Shown: piece after piece, positions 54,801 to 63,593 of the stretch
Numbering within the stretch: position 1 is the stretch's first letter
How the letters are laid out: every line of letters starts with the position of its first letter
Assembly: GCA_023391285.1 (NCBI GenBank)
Contig: JAEWBF010000067.1
Coordinates: forward strand, 1-64,000
Reading direction: 5' to 3'
Source of the DNA: Verrucomicrobiota bacterium
GTDB lineage: Bacteria > Verrucomicrobiota > Verrucomicrobiia > Opitutales > Opitutaceae
DNA length: 64,000 bases
Translations under genes and position numbers: made by a program
The notes under the pieces: model-generated
What the model was told of the DNA's origin: nothing
The model's database searches: none
What the model saw: only the letters and a program-made list of their open reading frames with translations

Positions 54801-55408
54801 AGCCGGACGGAACTTATCGCTTCAGCGCTTTTCCGCGCATCGCCCAGATTGGCCCCATGCAGGGAATTGTTGCCGGCGACCTCGACGGCGACGGCTTCGC
54901 CGATGTGGCCGCGGTGCAAAACACCGATGCTGCCGCCCCCCGCTTCGATGGGGGCGTAGGCATCTTCCTCAAAGGCCGCGCCGATGGCGGCTTCGACGCG
55001 CTTGATCCGATTCACTCCGGAATCCTCGTTCCCGGCAACGCCCGCGCGCTCGTCCTCTTGTCACGTCCGGATGCCGGCCGGCCGGATCTCTTTCTTACGC
55101 GACATGGCGACACGACTCAGCTCCTCGCCAACGAAGCCGACGCTCGCTGGATCCACATCACGCTCGTGGGTCCGACGGGCAACGCCGACGCGATCGGTGC
55201 CCGCGTCCAACTCATCTACGAGCGACACCGGCCAACGCATCACGAAATCGGGCTCGGCGGCGGTTGGTGGAGCCAATCGGCGCCCGGCATCATCGCTGCG
55301 ATTCCGCCCGGCGACTCGCTTCGCGCCGCCGCCGTAACCTGGCCCGATGGGCACGTGTCGCGCCACGATGCGCCTTCCGACCAAACCCGTTGGGTCTTGC
55401 AGCGATGA
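51845..55408 (+). CDS. Giant VCBS / ASPIC-UnbV (CRTAC1-type) protein
   Basis: A 1187-residue secreted protein (signal peptide LLCGVLIALLPSARAS). It holds two copies of the same build: VCBS/FG-GAP calcium-loop repeats (AAGDFDGDGLVDLYVS, VFVDVNNDGWLDLYIC, ATADFDNDGDLDLVYL; then IGDVDGDGHPDLLLG, AADIDGDGDLDLFLG, FRDIDQDGRPDLIVA), each followed by an ASPIC/UnbV domain (first near 540-590 with HSNRYGVDATVRVES, GLGQDTKIKRLTIEWPSG; second at the C-terminus with GNADAIGARVQLIY, AAAVTWPDG). Such proteins form calcium-dependent propellers on the outside. It ends in an ATGA overlap with the membrane-protein gene. Function unknown; linkage to the TonB receptor suggests carbohydrate binding. Confidence 0.87.
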   Translation: MPFPYFRPLLCGVLIALLPSARASNEITPTPFSPASQSPGGPLFHSMSPTVTGLSVDNAYDDPQMWASRYRAFMGGGMGSGVAAGDFDGDGLVDLYVSTKTKPGRLFRNLGGWKFADVTAQAGLAEETSLVGWLKGIGGDKSVIWRQGAVFVDVNNDGWLDLYICRNAAPNLLYINQGNGTFKEEAQARGLDVNDGSVIGAFSDYDRDGWLDVFILTNQVDGTEPGGRPDRLFRNTGDGRFVEVTAGSGMSGPTFGHAAVWFDYNGDGWPDLYVANDFSGPDRLYRNNQNGTFTNVIDNVAPHTPYSSMGADTGDINNDGRIDLLVADMATTTREKDRRGLAASRNDVLATASSVQAAPQYMRNALLLNAGNGLFREAASWAGVDATDWTWSIRFEDFDNDGWTDLHVTNGMVREANNSDLLAEMMRALSDTQRIAAIKKSPPLDEANLAYRNNRGEGFVPVTDEWGLGEVGVSFGAATADFDNDGDLDLVYLNYNGGLSVFRNDVAGQNRVQIRLRGTHSNRYGVDATVRVESSSGQQTQIMTVARGYTSGSELVAHFGLGQDTKIKRLTIEWPSGRTQQFSELDANFAYLVTEPEESSSVETAAPAPLFRAGSEKLGLTITDESRIAFPEKEQAFIPFRTDRRGPGVAIGDVDGDGHPDLLLGATTGSPARLLRWNGERYAEQPVAGLPRGKVEDGPPLLFDVDGNGTRDLLVTKASAASPSWPAAFQPILYANDGRGTFRPTDVLPPLAINVGAAVAADIDGDGDLDLFLGARSVPGRYPEKPDSVLLRNDGGRFVDLAGASPDLQRAGLVTSALFRDIDQDGRPDLIVALEWDHVRCFRNTGDGRFVDITDEIGFASGGRGWWTSLASADFNGDGRPDFAAGNVGLNTTYRASPQHPAVLFYGDFARNGTRLIAEAVHDGDQLYPLRPRADLGARLPFILRQYPKNNDFARATMTEVFGEKALASADVHRADNFSSGVFLSQPDGTYRFSAFPRIAQIGPMQGIVAGDLDGDGFADVAAVQNTDAAAPRFDGGVGIFLKGRADGGFDALDPIHSGILVPGNARALVLLSRPDAGRPDLFLTRHGDTTQLLANEADARWIHITLVGPTGNADAIGARVQLIYERHRPTHHEIGLGGGWWSQSAPGIIAAIPPGDSLRAAAVTWPDGHVSRHDAPSDQTRWVLQR

Positions 55409-57843
55409 CCGTCTCAGCCGCCTCCAACATCCCGGATCGGCGCTCCCCGGCGAATGCCCGATCACCACGCTGGTTCGCATTCATCTGGCTCGCACTCTTG
55501 GCCTTCGCGGCGGTCGCCGTTCTCCGGACGAATCTCGCCCATCTGCACTGGGTATCCGAACTTTCGATGCAGGGCAGCCCCCCGCCGCCCCTCGATGCCG
55601 ATTCACCGACCGGCTACGCTCATGGTCAGCGCCATTTTCTTGGCGCGCAGGAACGAGGGGAAACCTACCGCTGGATCGCCGTCGCGCAGGACGCTGCCGC
55701 AAAAGGCCCATTCGCCACCAACACCTACGAAAGCGACTCCCTTCCGACGGGCCGCCCGCAGCTGCTGCCCCGGCTCTTTCTTTTTTGGACGTGTGCGATC
55801 GGCTGGGGCATCCACGTTGTTACGGGCGATTCGTTGGGGCTGTCGATCGAACGCGCCGCGTTGTGGGAGCCGCTTATCTCCCATCTGATCGCGTTGGTCG
55901 GCGCCGCGTGGTTCATGGGACGTCGCCATGGACTCGCGGCTGCAGCGACCGCCGCGATGGTGGTCGCTTTCTTCCCGCCCATCGCCGGCCAATTCCTGCC
56001 GGGAGTCCTCACGGCCCGCACCTGGGCGCTGCTTCTCGCGGCACTCGCCATCGCATTGAACCTGCCGCGGTCCGACTCCGCGAAGTCTCACTTACCGCTC
56101 TCGCTCGGCGCCGCCGTTGCTGCCGCCGCTGCGCTGTGGCTGGATCCGGTGTTCGGTTTTCCCGCCGTCCTGATTTCCGCCGCCTTCGCCGCGACCGCCA
56201 TTTTCGCGCAACGGGCAACATTGCCCTGCCTGCGCTGGGCACTGGTAGGATCGACTCTTACTCTCGCCGGTTGGCTGATCGACCGTGCTCCCTGGGATCC
56301 GAGCGCCAGCGAACTCCGCTACCTGCACCCGCTCTATGCCTTCGCGTGGCTGGGACTCGGTCTTGCCCTCCACGGCGCTCAACACCTGCGCGCAAACGGC
56401 ACGCGGCGGAAACTCCGCTGGCTCGAAATCACCGCCGCCGTGCCGCTCATCGGCGCGCTGATCTACGTGCAGATTGGCCACGCCTTCAAGGGTTGGCTGT
56501 ATCCAAGCGTCTGGATACGCCGCTTCTCGTCGCTCGACGATTCGTTTCCAGCGGACCATCTGCTCGCCTGGATCGGCCGGGCTTCGTTCCTCGAGGCAGC
56601 CTTCGTTACAACTCCGTTGCTCGCAGCAGCCGTCCTTCTCGCCGCCGCCGCGTTGCGCATCCGTCGCTCCACCCCGTGGCGAGAGTCCTGGATCCCGGCG
56701 CTCGCCACGCTCTGGCTCGCTGTGGTTCTTTTCGCTGTGTTTCGCGTGCGCTGGAGCGCCGCGGCCATGCTCGTCGCGCTGCCCCTCCTCTGGTCGCTCG
56801 CCACCCATCACTTCGCCACTCGCCAACGAATTTCCGGCGCGATCGGCGTGTCATTCGTGTTGGCGCTCGCGGCTTGGAATCTGGCCCTGCCGTCGTCGTG
56901 GCAGCGTCCGTCCGCCGGACGCGAACCAACGCAGGCCGATCTTCAAGCACTCGTTTACCGGCACCTCGCTCACTGGCTCGCCTCCCACTCGCCTCCGCAG
57001 AGCGTGGCCGCGCTCGCGCCGCCGGAGCTGTCCGACTCGCTCGTCTTCCACGGCGCGTCTCGCGTGCTCATGTCGACGGCGTGGGAAGCCTATCCCGGCC
57101 AAATCGCCGCCACGCGCATCCTCAGCTCGCTCGAGCCCACCGAAGCCGAAGCCGTTTTGGGAGCCCACGGGGTCACGCATCTCGTCCTGCCGTCCTGGGA
57201 CAAAGTCCTGCCCCTCTTCGTGCGCAAGCCGGAAGGCGAACCCCGCGAACCTCTGCTGGAGCTGCTCCAACGCTGGCTCCACCCCGCCTACCTGAAGCCG
57301 CTTCCGTATCACTTGCCCGCGCATCCGGGATCGAAAGCCGATCACATCGTCGTCTTCAAAGTGATCCCGCACGAGGACGAGGCGCTCTCCCTCAGCCGTC
57401 TGGCCGAATACTTCATCGAAATGGAACGCCCCGAACCCGCCGGATTGGCGGCGCGCGTGCTGGCCGATGCCTTCCCCGACGATCCCAATGCGGCCATTGC
57501 CCGCGCCACGTTCTACGCTTCCGCGCAAAAATCGGCCGAGCTCGAACGTGAGTTGGATCGCCTCGCGTCCGACGTCGCCGCGGACCGCGTTCCGTTCCTC
57601 TGGGATCGTCGTGTGCAACGCGCCATCGTTTTTGCCCTGGGCCGGCGCAACGACCTCGCGCGCCGCGAGGTCGAAGCCTGTCTCGCGACCGCGTCCCGCG
57701 AAGAGCTTCACGAGCTCACTCCGTTGCAAGCTTATCGGCTGCACACGATCGCGCGGCGTTTGCGGATCACGCTTCCTGACCCCGAACTCGCCGAACTCCT
57801 CGCGCAACTCGCCCGCGAACTTTCGCCCGCGGGCTCCGAGTAA
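55405..57843 (+). CDS. Polytopic membrane protein of unknown function (GT-C-like)
   Basis: A 812-residue protein. One membrane helix (FAFIWLALLAFAAVAVL) is followed by a periplasmic-type segment with conserved-looking GQRHFLGAQERGETYRW and NTYESDSLPTGRPQLLPRLF, then about ten membrane helices up to residue 510. The remaining 300 residues are soluble, with helical TPR-like repeats near the end (AARVLADAFPDDPNAAIARA). A D-x-D-free first loop with charged residues and many helices resemble GT-C glycosyltransferases and oligosaccharyltransferases, but no catalytic motif is certain. ATG 55405 overlaps the UnbV stop (ATGA), so the two are made together, perhaps as one surface system. Confidence 0.7.
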   Translation: MTVSAASNIPDRRSPANARSPRWFAFIWLALLAFAAVAVLRTNLAHLHWVSELSMQGSPPPPLDADSPTGYAHGQRHFLGAQERGETYRWIAVAQDAAAKGPFATNTYESDSLPTGRPQLLPRLFLFWTCAIGWGIHVVTGDSLGLSIERAALWEPLISHLIALVGAAWFMGRRHGLAAAATAAMVVAFFPPIAGQFLPGVLTARTWALLLAALAIALNLPRSDSAKSHLPLSLGAAVAAAAALWLDPVFGFPAVLISAAFAATAIFAQRATLPCLRWALVGSTLTLAGWLIDRAPWDPSASELRYLHPLYAFAWLGLGLALHGAQHLRANGTRRKLRWLEITAAVPLIGALIYVQIGHAFKGWLYPSVWIRRFSSLDDSFPADHLLAWIGRASFLEAAFVTTPLLAAAVLLAAAALRIRRSTPWRESWIPALATLWLAVVLFAVFRVRWSAAAMLVALPLLWSLATHHFATRQRISGAIGVSFVLALAAWNLALPSSWQRPSAGREPTQADLQALVYRHLAHWLASHSPPQSVAALAPPELSDSLVFHGASRVLMSTAWEAYPGQIAATRILSSLEPTEAEAVLGAHGVTHLVLPSWDKVLPLFVRKPEGEPREPLLELLQRWLHPAYLKPLPYHLPAHPGSKADHIVVFKVIPHEDEALSLSRLAEYFIEMERPEPAGLAARVLADAFPDDPNAAIARATFYASAQKSAELERELDRLASDVAADRVPFLWDRRVQRAIVFALGRRNDLARREVEACLATASREELHELTPLQAYRLHTIARRLRITLPDPELAELLAQLARELSPAGSE

Positions 57844-57855
57844 CACGGCTTCAAC

Positions 57856-58044
57856 CTACCGAAGCCGTCCCCTCATCGCGTCCAAGCGGTCCTCCCGGCC
57901 AAATAGCTCGGGAATCTTTCCCCCCTCGTTCTCCCAGCGCGCGATCGCTTTTTTCACGACCGCATCGCCGAACACGGGCGCACGCCGCTCGAGCGAAACA
58001 GGATGCGAGTAATTGCGGTTTTCGAAATACAACGTCGAATTCAT
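57856..58044 (-). CDS. Small conserved-looking hypothetical protein (62 aa)
   Basis: The 62-residue frame begins at ATG 58044 with a strong GGTGGAGGC Shine-Dalgarno directly ahead. The product (MNSTLYFENRNYSHPVSLER, then AVVKKAIARWENEGGKIPEL) is balanced in charge and without the Arg/Pro/Ala bias of shadow frames, and ends LDAMRGRLR. No known domain. It is separated by 12 bp from the convergent end of the membrane-protein gene and by 102 bp from the antiporter gene. Same-frame extension to 58116 adds a poor N-terminus. Confidence 0.55.
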   Translation of the reverse strand: MNSTLYFENRNYSHPVSLERRAPVFGDAVVKKAIARWENEGGKIPELFGREDRLDAMRGRLR

Positions 58045-58146
58045 GCCTCCACCATAGCGCTTCCCGCACGCCCTTGCTACTGCGCGAACCGGCGCGGGGC
58101 TATGCGCCATTTGCATAACCCATCCGTGGCCTGAACTGTCAGTGTT

Positions 58147-59649
58147 TCACCGCACCCGCTCACCATTACCCAATGCGGCCGCCTCGTCCTCGGGTTCGGG
58201 AGGAAACGCCTGCGCAATGGTTTCCCGGATTCGGTCTTCGTCCGGCGAGTGCGCGAGCACCGTCACCTGATCCCAGCCTTGCAGCCGCGTCTCGCCTTTC
58301 GGCAACACGACCTGATCTCCGCGCGTGACGAGCGTGATCACCGCCCCTTCGGGCAGCGACAGATCGCGGATGCGCGGACCTTCCCGCCCGCGCGGTCCCG
58401 GCAGGTCCAGGACCACCATGTCGTAATCGCTTTTTGCCATCGTGATCATCTCGAGGCTGAACAGCGCCTTCGGTCGTGCCGGTGCCGCCAGCCCCATCCA
58501 CTTTGCCACCACGCCAAGGGTCGAACCTTGAACGAGGATCGACAGGATCACCGCGAAGAACACCAGGTTGAACACTTCGTTTCCGATCTCCAGACCGGCG
58601 GCAGCAGGATACGTCGCGAGCACGATCGGCACCGCGCCGCGCAAACCCGCCCACGAGGCAAACAGCTTGTTCCGAAAGCCAAAGTTCATCCCGATCGTGC
58701 CGAGAAAAACGGCCAGCGGCCGCGCGACAAACGTCAACACCAGGAACAGCAGCAAACCCTGCAGCCACAGATTCGACCACTCGTGCGGAAACACCAGCAG
58801 GCCCATCAGCACGAACATGCCAATGTTGACGATCGTCGAGAGCGCTTCCGAGAAATTCAGCACGCCTTGCTTGTGCACGAAGGTGCGGTTTCCCATCACG
58901 AACCCGGCCGTGAAGACCGCGAGCATGCCGCTCGCCTGCGCCAGCTCCGTGACGCCATACGTCAACATCACGAGGCCCATGAACAACACATAATAATACC
59001 CGCGGTCCTGCGGCGTGAGCCGGTTGAACAACCAAATCGTCACCCGCCCCGCGACATATCCGATGATCGGACCCGCGCCGAACTTCCAGAAGAAGAGCAA
59101 CACCGTCATGCTGTCGAAGCGCTCGCCGGACGCGAGGGTCGCGACCGCCACCGTCGTCAACAAGATCGCCATCGGGTCGTTCGCCGCGCTTTCGATTTCC
59201 ACCGTCGATGACAGCTTGGGCGGAAGCGATTGCCGCCGCAGGATCGAGAAAATCGCCGCGGCATCCGTCGACGAGATGATCACCGACAGGAGCAACGACA
59301 GCTCCATCGACCAGCCCAACATCCACCGCAACACCGCGAACGTGATCGCTGCCGTGAGCAACACGCCCCAGGTCGCCAACCCTCCCGCCGGCAAGGCCAC
59401 CGCGCGAAAATCGGCGCGCTTCGTCACGAAGCCGCCGTGGAAAAGAATAAACACCAGCGCCAGATTCGCCGCCTGGTTGGTGAGGACCATGTCGGAGAAA
59501 TTCCACAGCCCGAGCACGTCGCTCCCGCAGACGATTCCCGTTCCGAGCGCCACGAGGATGACCGGCACACTCCAGCGTTCGAGCCAGACCGAAGCGATCA
59601 CGACAGCCACCAGCAACGCGGGAAGAATAAGATAAAGGATCAGTAGCAT
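58147..59649 (-). CDS. Cation/proton antiporter, CPA1 family (NhaP2/CvrA-like)
   Basis: A 500-residue membrane transporter. About twelve membrane helices fill residues 1-385, with the CPA1 motifs ALVFILFHGGF, the Asp-containing core STDAAAIFSIL and ESAANDPMAI (the ND pair proposed to bind the cation), and the helix AGLRGAVPIVLATYP. The C-terminal 110 residues form an RCK_C/TrkA-C-like domain (RIRDLSLPEGAVITLVTRGD), as in NhaP2/CvrA potassium-proton antiporters. Start MLLILYLILP at 59649 puts the first helix at the N-terminus. Cation (K+ or Na+) is not decidable by eye. A LysR gene lies 148 bp upstream on the same strand. Confidence 0.9.
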   Translation of the reverse strand: MLLILYLILPALLVAVVIASVWLERWSVPVILVALGTGIVCGSDVLGLWNFSDMVLTNQAANLALVFILFHGGFVTKRADFRAVALPAGGLATWGVLLTAAITFAVLRWMLGWSMELSLLLSVIISSTDAAAIFSILRRQSLPPKLSSTVEIESAANDPMAILLTTVAVATLASGERFDSMTVLLFFWKFGAGPIIGYVAGRVTIWLFNRLTPQDRGYYYVLFMGLVMLTYGVTELAQASGMLAVFTAGFVMGNRTFVHKQGVLNFSEALSTIVNIGMFVLMGLLVFPHEWSNLWLQGLLLFLVLTFVARPLAVFLGTIGMNFGFRNKLFASWAGLRGAVPIVLATYPAAAGLEIGNEVFNLVFFAVILSILVQGSTLGVVAKWMGLAAPARPKALFSLEMITMAKSDYDMVVLDLPGPRGREGPRIRDLSLPEGAVITLVTRGDQVVLPKGETRLQGWDQVTVLAHSPDEDRIRETIAQAFPPEPEDEAAALGNGERVR

Positions 59650-59797
59650 GTGAAACGCTTCGCGACTGGAAACTTCAGAAGCTATTATGCAATCTCGGAT
59701 TCGAAAATTTCCTCGGAATTTTCCGCTCTCCATACACTCCGCGCGGCTCACCTGCCCCGGCGGCCACGGCGCGCGACCACCGTCGATCCTCCGAACG

Positions 59798-60682
59798 TTA
59801 CCGCGGTTTCGTCAGCAAACTCACCAGCTCGCGCACCGGCTCCGTGATTTTTCCGCGGTGCCATGCGACCTGCAGATCCCATTTCGCGGTGGTTCCGCGC
59901 AGCGGACGAAAGGCCACTCCCGGCACATTGAATTTCTCGATCAACGCCGGCAGCAGCGTCACCGCATTCTCCGCCACCAACAGCGAAAGCGTGTGCGTGA
60001 GGCTGTCGGAGTTCTCTATGATCTTGGGCCGGAACCCCGCGGGCCGGCAGAGCTGAACCATCCAGCTATTGAAGGCCGGGACATCGTCCGGGTTCGCACC
60101 GACGAACATCTCTTTTCTCAAATCGGCCAGCGCGACCTCGTCGCCCGCCGCCAGCGCGTGCGCTTCAGGCAACGCCACCACCACCGGAAACGTCTCGATC
60201 CGTCGCACGAAGAACTCCCGCGAAATCGCCGCATTGATGTTGCCCAACACCACCACGTCCAATTCGCCTCGCCGCAACGCCTCGATCTGCTCGCCCGGCG
60301 ACAGATCCACCAGATGAACCTTCGTCTCGGGATGCGAGCGCCGCAGCGAAGCGATCGCCGGATTCAAATAGTCGCTCGCTGCCGACATGATGTAGCCAAT
60401 GCGCACCGACGCACTTTTCCCGAGCGCCAGTTTCCGCGTTTCCGCAATCACGATATCGGCTTTTGCCACCACCGGTCTCATCCCTTCGAGCAAGGCATGC
60501 CCCGCTGCTGTCAACGCCACGCCGCTCGGACTGCGCTCCATCAATTGCCCGCCGACTTCGGCTTCGAGCGTCTGCATCTGACGCGTGAGCGTGGATTGCG
60601 AAACGTGCAACTGCTCCGCCGCCTTGCTCATGCTCCCAAACTCGGAAATCGCGAAAAAGGAGCGGAGAATGTCGATGTTCAC
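59798..60682 (-). CDS. LysR-family transcriptional regulator
   Basis: A 294-residue regulator: winged helix-turn-helix at the N-terminus (FFAISEFGSMSKAAEQLHVS, QSTLTRQMQTLEAEVG) and the LysR effector domain (GYIMSAASDYLNPAIASL, LDVVVLGNINA). It lies between pyruvate kinase and the antiporter on the same strand. Effector and targets are unknown; the antiporter gene downstream is a possible target. Confidence 0.93.
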   Translation of the reverse strand: MNIDILRSFFAISEFGSMSKAAEQLHVSQSTLTRQMQTLEAEVGGQLMERSPSGVALTAAGHALLEGMRPVVAKADIVIAETRKLALGKSASVRIGYIMSAASDYLNPAIASLRRSHPETKVHLVDLSPGEQIEALRRGELDVVVLGNINAAISREFFVRRIETFPVVVALPEAHALAAGDEVALADLRKEMFVGANPDDVPAFNSWMVQLCRPAGFRPKIIENSDSLTHTLSLLVAENAVTLLPALIEKFNVPGVAFRPLRGTTAKWDLQVAWHRGKITEPVRELVSLLTKPR

Positions 60683-60751
60683 GATCCGCCATCCTGCTCA
60701 CCGGCCAAATGAACGCAAGCCATGGGTATGCGCCTCACGCATGGCCCGAGA

Positions 60752-62158
60752 CTACGAAACGACGTGAAGTTTCAGGAAATTCGAACCGCGCACACGCCCC
60801 GGCGGAACACCGCCGACCACGAGGATTTTGTCCCCCGAATCCACCAGCTTGCGCGCGCGCAGCGTCTCTTCGGCCACAGCGACCAGACCTTCAAAACTCC
60901 CGGCGACGTCGGAGATCAGCAGCGGCGTGATTCCCCAGTGAAGGTTCAGGGAGTGGTAAACGTCGGCATCCGTCGTCAGCGCGAACAGCGCCGTTTTCGA
61001 TCGCTCCGCCGCGACCAGCCGCGCCGTATAGCCGCTCGTCGTCAGCACGACAATCGCACGCACGTTCAGCGAACGCGCCACCGCCGTCGCGCCTTCGCTC
61101 AACGCATGCGCGTCCGTGGGGTCGTCCGCGGCATACGCTCTGAAAACGATCCCCGCTTCCACTTCGGTCGCAATGCGCACCATCATCTCGACCGCCCGCA
61201 CCGGGTAGGCGCCGACCGCCGATTCGCCGGACAACATCACCGCGTCCGTGCCATCGATGATCGCGTTCGCCACGTCGCTCGCCTCCGCGCGGGTCGGACG
61301 CGCCTCGCGAATCATGCTTTCGAGCATCTGCGTCGCCGTGATCACCGGCAGGCCGAGGCGGTTGCACTTCTCGATAATCTGCTTCTGCAACATCGGCACT
61401 TTCTCGGGCCGCATCTCGACGCCAAGATCGCCCCGCGCGACCATCACGCCATTCACTTCACGGAGGATTTCGTCGAGATTCTCCACCGCTTGCGGCTTCT
61501 CGATCTTGGCGACGATCGGCTTCGAAACACCTTTCGCGGCCAGGAGTCCTTTCAACATCCGCACGTCCGCCGCCGTTCGCACAAAACTCAAGGAGATCCA
61601 GTCCACCCCGTGCGCGATCCCGAACTCGAGGTCGCGAATATCCTTTTCCGTCAGCGACGGCAGCGGCAGCGCCAGATCGGGGAAGTTCACCCCTTTGCGG
61701 CTTTTGAGCACACCGCCTTCGACGACCCGACAACGCAACGCACGGCCGCGGACGTCGATGACTTCGAGTTCGAGCAAACCGTCATCGAGCAGGACTCGCG
61801 TGCCTGCCTTCGCCCCCTCCGCCAGTTGAGCGTAGTCGACCGGCACCACCCGCTCGTCTCCGTTGAACTCGCCTTCCGGCACCAGCGAAACAACGCCCTC
61901 CGGCTCGAGCGTCATCGCGCCGCCCGTCAGCTGACCGACGCGAATCTTCGGTCCTTGCAGGTCCTGCAGAATCGTCACGGGCGTCTCGAGCTCTCGCGAC
62001 AGCGCGCGCACCGTCGCAATCTGCTGCGCATGATCCTCGGCACTCCCGTGCGAGAAGTTCAGCCGCGCAACATCCATCCCGGCTTTGATCAGCTGACGCA
62101 CCACTTCGGGCGAACGGCTCGCAGGGCCAAGAGTGGCGACGATTTTGGTGCGACGCAT
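60752..62158 (-). CDS. pyk: Pyruvate kinase
   Basis: A 468-residue glycolytic enzyme that makes pyruvate and ATP from phosphoenolpyruvate and ADP. Motifs in order: MRRTKIVATLGPAS, ARLNFSHGSAEDH, DLQGPKIRVG, the active-site signature IVAKIEKPQAVEN, GVMVARGDLGVEM, and ITATQMLESMI. The C-terminal allosteric domain ends GVPPGRVRGSNFLKLHVV. MRRTKIV at 62158 is the family start; ATG 62194, just 3 bp after the FMN-reductase gene's stop, is an alternative with 12 more residues. It follows the reductase gene closely, so the two may be one transcript. Confidence 0.97.
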   Translation of the reverse strand: MRRTKIVATLGPASRSPEVVRQLIKAGMDVARLNFSHGSAEDHAQQIATVRALSRELETPVTILQDLQGPKIRVGQLTGGAMTLEPEGVVSLVPEGEFNGDERVVPVDYAQLAEGAKAGTRVLLDDGLLELEVIDVRGRALRCRVVEGGVLKSRKGVNFPDLALPLPSLTEKDIRDLEFGIAHGVDWISLSFVRTAADVRMLKGLLAAKGVSKPIVAKIEKPQAVENLDEILREVNGVMVARGDLGVEMRPEKVPMLQKQIIEKCNRLGLPVITATQMLESMIREARPTRAEASDVANAIIDGTDAVMLSGESAVGAYPVRAVEMMVRIATEVEAGIVFRAYAADDPTDAHALSEGATAVARSLNVRAIVVLTTSGYTARLVAAERSKTALFALTTDADVYHSLNLHWGITPLLISDVAGSFEGLVAVAEETLRARKLVDSGDKILVVGGVPPGRVRGSNFLKLHVVS

Positions 62159-62196
62159 AAGGGTTCGGGGCAACTCGCGAAAGCTGTGCACCATAC

Positions 62197-62757
62197 TCAA
62201 CTTTTCGCGTTCGCAATCACCCACGCTGCGAAGGCTTGGATAAATTTCGAAAAGGACGCGCGTGTCAGATCGAGCGCCAGTTTCCCGCTCGTGTCGAACA
62301 GTCGATCGGTGCTGCCGATATAGGCCTCCGGCTGCGCCATCGTGGGCACGTTCAAGCACACGAGAGATTGCCGCAGGTGATGATTCGCGCCGAAACCGCC
62401 CAGCGGTCCGATCGATGTGCTCACGACCGCGCCGGGTTTTCCGTCCCAGGCACTTTCGCCATAAGGACGGGAGCCCACATCGAGGGCGTTCTTCAACACC
62501 CCCGGAACGGAGCGGTTATACTCCGGCGTGACGAAAAGCACGGCGTCGGACGCTCGGATTCGCTCGCGAAACTCCGTGAATGACGCCGGCGAATCCTCGT
62601 CGAGGTCCTGATTGTAATGCGGCAATTGCCCGATCTCGACGAGATCGAGTTTTAGCTGCGGCGGCGCCAGCTCCGCCAGCGCGTTCGCGATCTGACGGCT
62701 CAATGAGCCTTTTCTCAGGCTTCCAACAAGGACAGCAACAGTGTAGGTGTTCTTCAT
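62197..62757 (-). CDS. NADPH-dependent FMN reductase (ChrR-like)
   Basis: A 186-residue flavodoxin-like reductase. VGSLRKGSLSRQIA is the FMN phosphate-binding loop, TPEYNRSVPGVLKNALD is the signature of the ChrR/azoreductase group, and GPLGGFGANHHLRQSL follows. It reduces quinones, azo dyes or chromate with NADPH, in the cytoplasm. MKNTYTVAV at 62757 is the natural start; upstream in-frame sequence has no coding character. Confidence 0.92.
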   Translation of the reverse strand: MKNTYTVAVLVGSLRKGSLSRQIANALAELAPPQLKLDLVEIGQLPHYNQDLDEDSPASFTEFRERIRASDAVLFVTPEYNRSVPGVLKNALDVGSRPYGESAWDGKPGAVVSTSIGPLGGFGANHHLRQSLVCLNVPTMAQPEAYIGSTDRLFDTSGKLALDLTRASFSKFIQAFAAWVIANAKS

Positions 62758-62878
62758 AAAATATCTCCGTTGCGCCGGCGGCGTCACGCGAAGCGACGCC
62801 CGGCTAGGTTGAAAAAGGCGGGCCCGACCGGTTGGCCGGATGAGGTTATTCTCTGGACTGAATGACGTGGCTCGGCGG

Positions 62879-63403
62879 TCAGCGCTCAGCCAGAAGCGAC
62901 TCGAGATCGAGCGCCTCGGTGAACATCGCGATCGATCCATCGTCGCGGCGCGGCCACTGTTCGCGGGGCCGATCCCAATATAGTTCGAGTCCGTTTCCAT
63001 CGGGATCGCGCAAGTAAAGTGCTTCGCTCACACCGTGATCCGACGCTCCATCCAGGCGCACGCCGTGCGCCAGCAATCGCCGTAAAGCGTCCGCGAGGTC
63101 CGCGCGTGTCGGATACAGAATCGCCGCGTGATAAAGTCCGGTGGCGCCCGGAGGAGGCGGCTGGCCGCCCTGGCTTTCCCAGGTGTTGAGCCCGATATGA
63201 TGATGATAGCCGCCCGCGGACAAAAACGCGGCGTTGCGACCGAATCGATCCGTCACCTCGAAGCCGAGCACGTCGCGATAAAACGTGATGGCGCGTTCGA
63301 GATCCGCGACTTTCAGGTGCACGTGCCCAATGGCTACGCCAGGGGAGATTGCACGGAACTGAGCCGTTCTGGTTTTCGCGGCCGCGGTGGGAGTCGTTTT
63401 CAT
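62879..63403 (-). CDS. VOC-family (glyoxalase/extradiol dioxygenase-like) protein
   Basis: A 174-residue vicinal-oxygen-chelate protein. One and a half betaalphabetabetabeta modules are visible: VAIGHVHLKVADLERAITFY (His ligand), FGRNAAFLSAGGYHHHIGLN (second His), and a partner half with GLYHAAILYPTR and EALYLRDPDGNGLELYWDRP (Glu ligand). This pattern resembles CatE/2,3-catechol dioxygenase-like proteins of Bacillus. Start MKTTPTAAAK at 63403; the upstream ATGs give no homologous sequence. Substrate unknown. Divergent from the DsbA/NhaA remnant. Confidence 0.87.
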   Translation of the reverse strand: MKTTPTAAAKTRTAQFRAISPGVAIGHVHLKVADLERAITFYRDVLGFEVTDRFGRNAAFLSAGGYHHHIGLNTWESQGGQPPPPGATGLYHAAILYPTRADLADALRRLLAHGVRLDGASDHGVSEALYLRDPDGNGLELYWDRPREQWPRRDDGSIAMFTEALDLESLLAER

Positions 63404-63593
63404 GGTCCGAAGATAACCCGTCACCGCCTCATTGCCCACTGCGCCCATCGCGGCGCCGTCATGCGCTTTCCGCATGACCGAAAATTTCTTCATCCTCGAG
63501 CCGCAGATTTCCATCGACGTCGTAAATTCCCCGGTAGTCTGACGCGGGAGCGCTCGCATCGACACCCCCCCACTCCAACTAGCTTCACCACTC

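Noticed and set aside
52694..55015. 773-codon minus-strand frame opposite the UnbV gene
   Set aside because: Antisense to calcium-loop repeats; repetitive acidic/Gly-rich product explained by the complement of DxDxDG codons.
59703..59723. Inverted repeat GAAAATT / AATTTTC before the antiporter gene
   Set aside because: Only 7 bp in each arm, 7-nt loop, no T run; could be a LysR site but nothing else supports it.
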